A stretch of DNA of 6,029 nt from Chloroflexota bacterium (lineage in GTDB: Bacteria > Chloroflexota > Dehalococcoidia > SZUA-161 > SpSt-899), in contig QLUN01000056.1 of assembly GCA_018725455.1 (NCBI GenBank), forward strand, positions 1 through 6,029. Reading direction: 5' to 3'. Below are positions 1-5,963 of this stretch, piece by piece; position 1 is the stretch's first letter, and each line of letters opens with the position of its first letter. The notes below the pieces were generated by a model. The model was not told the origin of the DNA. It ran no database searches and saw only the letters and a list, made by a program, of their open reading frames with translations. The position numbers and the translations under genes are program-made.

Positions 1-252
1 GGCAGCGCCTCGTCATACTTGCCCTGCTTGGAGTAAAGCCCCGCCAGGTTGTTGAGGCTTATTGCTAGCTTGGGGTGGTCGGGGCCGAGGATGCGTTCCT
101 TGATTGCCAGTGCCCGCTGATAGAGGGGCAGCGCCTCGTCATACTTGCCCTGCTCGGAGTAAAGCCCCGCCAGGTTGTTGAGGCTGGTTGCGACATTGGG
201 GTGGTCGGGTCCCAGGATGCGTTCGCTAATTGCCAAGGCACGCTTGCTGAAG
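1..252 (-). repeat. Tandem 126-bp TPR-coding repeats
   Basis: Bases 1-59 and 127-185 are identical except at one position (t at 29, c at 155). The period of 126 bases equals one 42-residue TPR. The remainder of each unit (60-126 and 186-252) is clearly more diverged, and the next unit upstream in the gene (253-378) is recognisable only at protein level. The pattern suggests recent duplication or gene conversion within the sensor array of the STAND protein. The array leaves the window, so the copy number cannot be given. Confidence 0.9.
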
Positions 253-2309
253 GGCAACGCAGAGGGGTATAATGCCATCTCCTGAAGAAAGAGGCCAATA
301 TTGTTCAATAACCGAGCGACATCCCGAGTTTCACCCTGCGCCTTTTCTCTCACCTTTATCGCGACCCAGTAGCACTGACCCGGCTCAAAGCACCCCTCGA
401 GCGACCGCCAGTAACCCATCCACTCATACTTGCGCTCGTGCACCCAGGCATAGTCGAACAAGTCCGGGTCGCTAAGTGCCGCGGCCAAGGCCTCTGGCTG
501 CTTAGCATGCTGAAGCTGGTAGGGGTACTCGTCCAGCTTTCGCTCAAGCGGTGCCTGCCCAAAGTAGGTGGCCAGCTTGGCATGTTTGTTGTCCTGGCTC
601 AAATAACGCGTTGTCACCGCCTCAGCCAGGTGCCGGTGGAAGAAATCCAGGAACTCTCCACGCTGCACCAGATATGCCCTGGCACTGCGGGCTAAGCGTG
701 CCCATAAAGCACGAGGAAACTGTTCCTCTCCCTCTCTGGGCAGCAGGTCCAGCAGCTCGGCTTCGCTTAGCCCATATCGTGAGCAGCCGACTAAGGCAAA
801 CGCTTCGACCACCAGCTCTCGCCCGTGGTCTTCCTCCAGCCGCTCCAGTACCTGATGGAATAGTCCGGGAATATCCTCCGCCAGCGATTTGATGCGCGGC
901 GTCAGTTGTTCAAATCTGGCAAAGAGGCGCAATTCCTCCAGGGCAACACGAAGGTAGAGCGGGTTTTCGACCCCCGGATGGGCAAGGAGTGAGGCCATCT
1001 GCCGCTCGTCCAGCTTGCGCCGCCATTCGCTCAGCAGCGCCTGCACAATCTGCCGCTGCTCGTCCGGGCTCAATGGCGGCAGCACTATCTCTTCAGCCCC
1101 TCGCCGCCGCAAGACATCAAGGCAGTCGCCCTCCAAGGTGCTTACCACCAGGTGAACCTTCTCGGGTATATAGTCCAGCAGCCAGCCCAGGCCGTGGGCA
1201 CCCTCCTGCACCCATAACTGGTCAAGGGCATCAAGCATAATCACAACCCGTGCCTTGCCTCGTGAAGCAGCCACAAGCAGGCTTGCCAGCGTCTCAGGAA
1301 GCTTCTTGTCATCCTCCGGTAGGTCTTCCTTTAAGGCAAACTGGCGCTTTAATTCCTCGCACATGTTGCGCAGTAGGCGCAGATGATTGGTCGAGTCAGG
1401 ACTGGCACCAATAAAATAAGCCAGGACGAAATTCTCTGGGTGCTCGACAGTGTATCGGCGGTACCAGCTTGCCAGAAAAGCTGACTTGCCGCAGCCGGAT
1501 TCTCCGGTAATCACCACTGGCTGCCGCTCTGCGCCCTGCACATATTCGGTCAGTCTCCTCGCTTGCTCTTCCCGCCCGACATGCAAGTGTGAGCGCTCCT
1601 CGACAAAGGCTTGGTGCATCTGGCGCTCGATAGTTAGTGGGTCAACCTCCATGGCTTCTTCGGGATGCTCAGCGGAGATTGCCGTCCATAGGTCCTCCAG
1701 CACCTGCTGTCCCAAGACATCTAGATCTATCAACTGTCTCTTGTTCTCATCCCAACGACATGGGTAGTTGTCCATCACCGGCCGCCCCGAATTGCGGATT
1801 TTGTCTTTCAAGGCTGCTAGTTTACTCTCTGCCTCGGGGTTCTCAGCCATGAAATCAGCACGCTGGTTCTCAGGCACTTGAGAGATAAAACTTGGATTGC
1901 GGAAGTAGAAGAAGCTGCGCTTGGCCAGGTCGGCGTTGTGCAACACACCATGAATGATTTCCAGCGCCGTAATCGAATGGCCAGGATAGTCTCGCAGCCA
2001 CGGATGGACAAACTCAGCGTCCTCAGGTACCTTATCGGGGACATAGCCGTAGCGTTCGCCGAGCATGGCGATGAAGAAAGGACGTGAATGTTCAATCTCG
2101 TCGAGGCATATTTCAAGAGCCTTACCTCGCTCGGCTTCTTCCTCGGTCACACCCCAACGAAGGTCCAAATCTACCAGATGTAACCGCCGCTTGGCGCACC
2201 GCTCCCGCAGTTCGGGAAAGACCACCTTGACCAGGTAGTCCCGCTCCGCGTGCATATCTCGGAAGGTGCTACTGATAAATACTCGAACCGTTTTCCAGAC
2301 TTCTGTCAT
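1..2309 (-). CDS. DUF4062 - STAND NTPase - TPR repeat protein, 3' end beyond window
   Basis: One reading frame stays open for 769 codons from ATG 2309-2307 and runs off the left edge without a stop. AGGAGG lies 5 bases before the ATG, which fixes the start. Residues 8-125 are a DUF4062-type domain: RVFISSTFRDMHAERDYL, then DLRWGVTEEEA (49-59), SRPFFIAMLGERYGYVP (75-91) and SITALEIIHG (112-121). This N-terminus is shared with the animal STAND proteins TEP1, NWD1 and nephrocystin-3. Residues 244-400 form the P-loop NTPase, with Walker A GESGCGKS (269-276) and Walker B VVIMLDALDQL (355-365). A winged-helix/arm-like region follows, with FFHRHLAEAV at 557-566. From about residue 661 there are kinesin-light-chain-like TPRs of 42 residues with NNLAGLYS and KYDEALPLYQRALAI signatures; the array continues outside the window. 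STAND proteins are signal switches: repeats sense a trigger, the NTPase oligomerises and the N-terminal domain acts. No transmembrane segment is seen. The trigger and the biochemical activity of DUF4062 are unknown. Base composition is GC-rich (41 of 60 bases are G or C in 1021-1080). It is probably co-transcribed with the RyR gene 93 bases upstream. Confidence 0.93.
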   Translation of the reverse strand, partial: MTEVWKTVRVFISSTFRDMHAERDYLVKVVFPELRERCAKRRLHLVDLDLRWGVTEEEAERGKALEICLDEIEHSRPFFIAMLGERYGYVPDKVPEDAEFVHPWLRDYPGHSITALEIIHGVLHNADLAKRSFFYFRNPSFISQVPENQRADFMAENPEAESKLAALKDKIRNSGRPVMDNYPCRWDENKRQLIDLDVLGQQVLEDLWTAISAEHPEEAMEVDPLTIERQMHQAFVEERSHLHVGREEQARRLTEYVQGAERQPVVITGESGCGKSAFLASWYRRYTVEHPENFVLAYFIGASPDSTNHLRLLRNMCEELKRQFALKEDLPEDDKKLPETLASLLVAASRGKARVVIMLDALDQLWVQEGAHGLGWLLDYIPEKVHLVVSTLEGDCLDVLRRRGAEEIVLPPLSPDEQRQIVQALLSEWRRKLDERQMASLLAHPGVENPLYLRVALEELRLFARFEQLTPRIKSLAEDIPGLFHQVLERLEEDHGRELVVEAFALVGCSRYGLSEAELLDLLPREGEEQFPRALWARLARSARAYLVQRGEFLDFFHRHLAEAVTTRYLSQDNKHAKLATYFGQAPLERKLDEYPYQLQHAKQPEALAAALSDPDLFDYAWVHERKYEWMGYWRSLEGCFEPGQCYWVAIKVREKAQGETRDVARLLNNIGLFLQEMALYPSALPFSKRALAISERILGPDHPNVATSLNNLAGLYSEQGKYDEALPLYQRALAIKERILGPDHPKLAISLNNLAGLYSKQGKYDEAL

Positions 2310-2402
2310 TAGTGCCTCCTACCGTGGTCTAACCGTTATCTATGAGTCGGTCGCTTTCTTGCTCTAATATCTCTGGGCTTTTTAGCATCTCCGCATATTC
2401 CT
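2310..2402 (-). other. Intergenic gap between RyR gene and STAND gene
   Basis: This gap of 93 bases separates two co-directional genes. I see no hairpin followed by a T-run on the minus strand, so read-through is plausible. It contains the STAND ribosome binding site and a 19-codon ORF (ATG 2388, stop 2329-2331) whose frame stays open upstream into the end of the RyR gene. That ORF has only a GGAG directly abutting its ATG and an AGAGGA further upstream, so I do not call it a gene. Confidence 0.6.
2315..2320 (-). promoter_or_regulatory. Ribosome binding site of the STAND gene
   Basis: On the minus strand AGGAGG is followed by five bases and ATG at 2309. This is a near-ideal Shine-Dalgarno sequence. 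It decides the start of the long ORF and shows that the gene can be translated independently of its upstream neighbour. Confidence 0.85.
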
Positions 2403-4241
2403 CTAATCCTCTTTCATTGACCGATATATCTGGAAACGTGCCTTGGCCAGGAATGCCGGGATGCCTCGAACTAAATCTCTGTCCTTGTCCGGTTCGTCCT
2501 TATACCGTTCATCCGAGATAAGTTGGTTCCAGGGAACCAGACAGGGGTGAGTCTTCGCCTCGTCATCCCTGGTAGGGCCATATTTCCACCCTTTGCTCAA
2601 CTTCTCCGCGACCCAACTCTCATGTTCCATCTCGGCCATCAACTCCACTTCTTCCTCCGAAAACTCGAAGAGCGGCACATCCCAATCGTTCGTTATGGCA
2701 ATATCACAACCGATGGCTTCTAACTTAACACGGATGTGGTCCGCTGCCCTCCTGTTTGACTCTTTGAGCCTTTCTGGCAACTCGTCCCAGGGAACCATGG
2801 AAGGATTTGTCTCAGGGGTAAAGCCTTTCTCCTTCTCGTATCGCACGTAGTTTTCGTGAATGGCACGCGCCAGAATTTCATAGGTACAGCCGAATATCAA
2901 ATCCAGCGTGCAGGTACGGTCAAGAAGCCCAAACGCGTGCAAACTAACAAAACCCTCTCGCTTAATCTTCTCGCCTCGCAACAAGGTAGCGAGCCCAGCG
3001 TCGTGGGTCATGCGCACCACTATTGGGATTTTAAGAGTCCTAACCCGCTGGCGTAACATCAAGGCTGCAGCCAGAGCGTTTGACTCATTATCCAGACAGA
3101 TATATATCATTGTCACATCGCAACGTCCGTGGTCATCAAAAAGAAACTCGCCTCGCTCAAGCTCAGGGTCGTTAAAATCCACCTGTACAGGCTCCAACTC
3201 GCAGACTCTTTCCAACTGGGGGTATCGGAGGCATAAGGACTCCTTCCTCCTTTTCGCCTCTTTATCAATCAAAGTGATGCGCAGGCGCCCAGCACGTGCG
3301 TTTCCCCTGTCCCTCCACCTTCTGGCGGCGTTCACCACCAAGCTTTCTCCCATGCGTCCTACCCCGACGACAACTATATGCGACCTGGAGCCGTGGACCT
3401 CACCCGTTTCGCTGAAGGGTGGGTATTCCTCCAACATGATTCTAGCCCCACTTTCAAACACATTGAAGAACTCCAGCCTGAAGGCATCCGGCTTGCCCAT
3501 CATAATCTCCCGCTCTCTGAGCAAGTTACTGAGCGGAAGGTCAAATATGTGGACGAGACAGGATAGTGCCTTGCCTTTGCGACTCTCGACAAGTTGGCGA
3601 GTATGAACAGCGACTTCCGCATTGGCACCGTCATTGCCGCAAACTGATATAATCGACTTGGCCTTGTGTACTCTGGCTCGTCGAAGTAGCCCCGCGTCAA
3701 CTGCGTTACCTATTAATACGGTTGCGCCAAGTTCCCGGCATCGTCTCAGCAGGCCATTGTCTTCGTCCTGCTCGATTACCACAACTCGCTCCCCGCTTTC
3801 ACGGAACCCTTTGCACAAGAGGAGGCCTTTTCGGCCCAGCCCACAGATAACTATATGATCCTTTAGGAACTGCATACCAAACAATTGGAGCCGCTCATGA
3901 AGGATAATTGCCAAAGCCTGTGCGGCCGTGTAGACAGTCAGTGCGGGTGCAAGCAACCGTGCCACCTGGAATTCCCAGCCTATTGGACCCAAAACCCAAC
4001 CGGATTGCATGCTGAAGAGTTGCAGGGTGAGATAGAAGTTATCCCAAGGCAAAGTCGGCTGCCCAATGGCTGAAAAATGCTTTTCGAATCCAACATATCC
4101 CAGAACGAGCGCCATGACCCACCCGGCTACGATCAATAACCATTTATAGTCCTGAAGCCATCGCTTCAGCTTTTTCCATAAGGATCGACTTGGGGGCGCA
4201 GCACCCCTCGGCGCGCTCGGACGTCCTGCCAGCTTCCTCAT
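2403..4241 (-). CDS. Membrane-anchored double TrkA-N (RCK) protein with tandem RyR domains
   Basis: This is a 612-residue protein if started at ATG 4241. An ATG at 4265 would add 8 residues but has only AGG abutting it. The 4241 start lies 12 bases after AGAGGGG and overlaps the stop of the leader ORF (ATGA), so I prefer it. A basic N-terminus (KKLKRW) precedes a hydrophobic segment at about 33-52, and a second one lies at about 93-114. The stretch between them looks like a degenerate pore region but has no TVGYG-type potassium filter. The first Rossmann domain begins HIVICGLGRKG (about 129-139) with an acidic residue after the second strand (VVVIEQDED). The second has HIVVVGVGRMG (about 288-298) and LIDKEA. 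These are TrkA-N/RCK folds that usually bind NAD(H) or other nucleotides. The C-terminus holds two RyR-type domains: a divergent one at about 455-512 (AIHENYV, NPSMVPWDEL, SNRRAADH) and a canonical one at about 533-598 (MEHESWV, GWKYGPTRDD, HPCLVPWNQL, DKDRDLV). I infer a ligand-gated membrane receiver; the ligand and any transport activity are unknown. Confidence 0.93.
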   Translation of the reverse strand: MRKLAGRPSAPRGAAPPSRSLWKKLKRWLQDYKWLLIVAGWVMALVLGYVGFEKHFSAIGQPTLPWDNFYLTLQLFSMQSGWVLGPIGWEFQVARLLAPALTVYTAAQALAIILHERLQLFGMQFLKDHIVICGLGRKGLLLCKGFRESGERVVVIEQDEDNGLLRRCRELGATVLIGNAVDAGLLRRARVHKAKSIISVCGNDGANAEVAVHTRQLVESRKGKALSCLVHIFDLPLSNLLREREIMMGKPDAFRLEFFNVFESGARIMLEEYPPFSETGEVHGSRSHIVVVGVGRMGESLVVNAARRWRDRGNARAGRLRITLIDKEAKRRKESLCLRYPQLERVCELEPVQVDFNDPELERGEFLFDDHGRCDVTMIYICLDNESNALAAALMLRQRVRTLKIPIVVRMTHDAGLATLLRGEKIKREGFVSLHAFGLLDRTCTLDLIFGCTYEILARAIHENYVRYEKEKGFTPETNPSMVPWDELPERLKESNRRAADHIRVKLEAIGCDIAITNDWDVPLFEFSEEEVELMAEMEHESWVAEKLSKGWKYGPTRDDEAKTHPCLVPWNQLISDERYKDEPDKDRDLVRGIPAFLAKARFQIYRSMKED

Positions 4242-4315
4242 GATGCATTTGTTCCCCTCTGGCATCCTATGGCCAAATGACTGTAATGCTTCAGTCGTTT
4301 TCGGACAAATGGCAT
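4238..4315 (-). CDS. Short leader-like ORF coupled to the RyR gene
   Basis: ATG 4315-4313 is preceded by AAGGAGGGG at a spacing of 5 bases, the strongest ribosome binding site in the window. The frame runs 25 codons to TGA at 4240-4238. The peptide starts MPFVRKRLKHYSHLAIG and is basic, with no membrane segment. Its TGA overlaps ATG 4241-4239 of the RyR gene as ATGA, the usual geometry for termination-reinitiation. It also runs through the alternative 4265 start in another frame. I infer that it delivers ribosomes to the RyR gene, or that it is a regulatory leader peptide. It could instead be a chance ORF, with the Shine-Dalgarno sequence being the only functional part. Confidence 0.45.
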   Translation of the reverse strand: MPFVRKRLKHYSHLAIGCQRGTNAS

Positions 4316-4466
4316 CTTTTCCCCTCCTTAGCCTATTGCTTCACAATCTCGCCTAATACATGGGACGTATTCCAAGTTTGGCCGAGCAAGATTTGGGTGA
4401 GACGTTGCCCGAAACAAGGACACTGTACCAGAGTGATCTTGGGGTCATATTCCTAATTTGCTCAAT
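4316..4466 (-). other. Spacer between TIR gene and leader ORF
   Basis: Apart from the ribosome binding site there is no convincing ORF. An imperfect direct repeat of about 20 bases occurs at 4361-4380 and 4440-4460 (16 of 20 positions alike by eye, one gap). The region is long enough to hold a separate promoter for the RyR gene, but I found no clear -35/-10 pair with standard spacing, and no strong intrinsic terminator for the TIR gene. Confidence 0.4.
4321..4329 (-). promoter_or_regulatory. Strong ribosome binding site before the leader ORF
   Basis: The minus strand reads AAGGAGGGG followed by AAAAG and ATG. The site is too far (about 55 bases) from the 4265 start and about 80 bases from the 4241 start to serve either directly. 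It therefore points to translation of the short ORF first, with coupling onto the RyR gene. Confidence 0.6.
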
Positions 4467-5759
4467 CTACTTTACCGCAGTAGCTTTCGGTGGCTCGTAG
4501 TATGTATAATAAACGTGACCCTGAAGAGGCCTTGGCACTCTTAAACTTAATGTCCATTTGTCAAATATCTTTTCAGCAGTGAAGAAATTGCCTTCCTTAA
4601 TCCTCTTTAACTCTCTTTCTGCTTTAAGTTTTACGTCTTCCCCCATTTTTACATCTGGGTAGTACTTTTTTATTTCATAACCTTCGGGAAAGTCGAAATC
4701 ATAAAATAGCTCTGCCGTTGGGTAAGAAAGATAGTACTCACAAGCTTCACATATAGGCTCTTTATATTCATAAGTACCCTGCTTTATCCTTTCTAACACC
4801 TCTTCATAAGTGTAGGGGCGATAATTAGGCCTAAGGAGCTGTTCAATAATTATCCATGCTTTTTGATAGTGATGAAGCCATATGGCCTGAAATCGAATAT
4901 GCATCTGCTCGATCGTTGTCATGCCACAATGATGGCAGACAAAAGACAGTAATGTCAAGTTTGTTTTTGAACAGCCCCTAACCCTTTTAAACGCATACTT
5001 TACTCTCTCACCTTTCTTGAGCGGGGGGTCAAACTTCACCTCCCAGAGAAATTTATAGTCTGTGTTCTGAATTATGACGGCTTCTACATTCATGCCCGAC
5101 GGCATTTCTTTGCATATGAAGTCAAACTGTATGGATTTTGTGGATAGGCCGGGAGTTGTATCTTCTAGTTCCAGTAAGTGATGGGTGGCTTCTAACTCTG
5201 GAACTAAAGATTCCATTAAAACTTCGCACCTTATAACAGTAAGTTCTTTTGAGATCATCTCTTCTTTGACATGGATGTAATGTCTTAATAGGACTGGCAA
5301 CTGCATTTTTTCGGGTTGATATGTAGATTCCAGGTATTTTCTCAAGTTGAATAAAAACCTCGCAATCTTGTCGATGTTCTTAATTAGGACATCTCTTGTG
5401 AATTGCTGTGTTCTTTCTTCCATTCCTATAAAACCTTCAATTTTGACGCCCTCTTCAACAAAGATAGCGATGGGCTTGTTATACGCACTAGCAAGTGAGA
5501 TTTCGTGCTGGATCCAATCTGGATATGCCCAATAATTCGAGTCCTCGATTTTCTTTCTTCGGGTTGCTATTGCTATCAGGCAATCACTTCTTATTATATA
5601 TTCTTTCACTTTATCAGGTATTCTGCCTACTTCCTGATAGTCATAAATTTCAGGCTCCATGTCGAATGACTTGATTATTTTCCTAAAGAAGTCCATTATC
5701 TCTCTGTCATTCTCTGCAAAACTACAACTCAAAAAAGCTTTGAAACGAATTTCTGGCAT
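4467..5759 (-). CDS. TIR-like domain protein with four-cysteine insertion and unknown C-terminal module
   Basis: This is a complete 430-residue protein ending in TAG 4469-4467. It starts at ATG 5759 with AGGGAGAGGG about 11 bases upstream; the in-frame stop at 5798-5796 excludes a longer form. Residues 5-112 look like a TIR domain: box-1-like FKAFLSCSFAENDREI, then SDCLIAIATRR (58-68), PDWIQHEISLA (80-90) and KPIAIFVEEGV (95-105). Glu86 in WIQHE sits where TIR NADases carry their catalytic glutamate. TIR enzymes cleave NAD+ and can make ADP-ribose-derived signals; activity here is inferred. Residues 112-175 are a helical linker. Residues 175-270 and 350-425 appear beta-rich, with EVKFDPPLKKGERVKYAFKR at 240-259. 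Between them is an insertion with CHHCG (275-279) and CEAC (337-340) enclosing helices, likely one zinc site. The function of the C-terminal half is not recognised. The gene is AT-rich (25 of 60 bases are G or C in 4681-4740), unlike the STAND gene, which suggests a separate origin. Confidence 0.9.
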   Translation of the reverse strand: MPEIRFKAFLSCSFAENDREIMDFFRKIIKSFDMEPEIYDYQEVGRIPDKVKEYIIRSDCLIAIATRRKKIEDSNYWAYPDWIQHEISLASAYNKPIAIFVEEGVKIEGFIGMEERTQQFTRDVLIKNIDKIARFLFNLRKYLESTYQPEKMQLPVLLRHYIHVKEEMISKELTVIRCEVLMESLVPELEATHHLLELEDTTPGLSTKSIQFDFICKEMPSGMNVEAVIIQNTDYKFLWEVKFDPPLKKGERVKYAFKRVRGCSKTNLTLLSFVCHHCGMTTIEQMHIRFQAIWLHHYQKAWIIIEQLLRPNYRPYTYEEVLERIKQGTYEYKEPICEACEYYLSYPTAELFYDFDFPEGYEIKKYYPDVKMGEDVKLKAERELKRIKEGNFFTAEKIFDKWTLSLRVPRPLQGHVYYTYYEPPKATAVK

Positions 5760-5770
5760 GATTATTACCG

Positions 5771-5780
5771 CCCTCTCCCT
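5771..5780 (-). promoter_or_regulatory. Probable ribosome binding site of the TIR gene
   Basis: The minus strand has AGGGAGAGGG ending 11 bases before ATG 5759. The spacing is at the long end of normal, but no other start codon (ATG, GTG or TTG) exists between this site and the upstream in-frame stop. Confidence 0.5.
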
Positions 5781-5807
5781 AGATTTGGTATTTTGTCACC
5801 GGACACT

Positions 5808-5846
5808 TAAAAGGGGCCACCTGGGGACGGGTTAAAATCCGCCACC
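5808..5846. repeat. Two short direct repeats in the insertion-sequence end
   Basis: TTAAAAGGGGCCACC (5808-5822) and TTAAAATCCGCCACC (5832-5846) match at 12 of 15 positions, with a 24-base period. Repeated short motifs near the end are typical transposase-binding arrays of TGT-ended insertion sequences. Confidence 0.55.
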
Positions 5847-5963
5847 CGGTAGGTAACCAAAGGATACTTCATTTGGTCAGTCCTGTCAAGGCTTCATCTG
5901 CCTGTTTATCAAGACTCTTCTTTATCCTCTGGTTTAACTCATTAGAGATGGCCCCTGTTAGCA

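Noticed and set aside
1..252. CRISPR-like direct repeats
   Set aside because: The period is 126 bases, exactly one 42-residue TPR in a continuous coding frame; there are no spacers of CRISPR size.
551..1240. Plus-strand open frames rich in proline, alanine and arginine
   Set aside because: These are antisense shadows of the GC-rich STAND gene, whose domains are continuous on the minus strand through this region.
1817..2116. Minus-strand open frame of 99 codons
   Set aside because: It is an out-of-frame shadow inside the DUF4062 coding region; the correct frame gives recognisable motifs throughout.
2908..3606. Plus-strand open frame of 232 codons
   Set aside because: It lies wholly antisense to the RCK/RyR gene, has serine/arginine-rich translation typical of a shadow frame, and shows no domain signature.
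3920..4160. Potassium channel call for the RCK protein
   Set aside because: Two hydrophobic segments are present, but no TVGYG/GYGD-type filter lies between them, so a channel function cannot be claimed.
4170..4248. ATG 4248 with GAGGGG at 5-base spacing as the start of the RyR gene
   Set aside because: It is in the wrong frame and gives only a short peptide unrelated to the RyR protein.
4360..4470. tRNA or structured RNA in the spacer
   Set aside because: Only trivial short palindromes were found; no cloverleaf, no anticodon arm and no hairpin with a T-run could be built.
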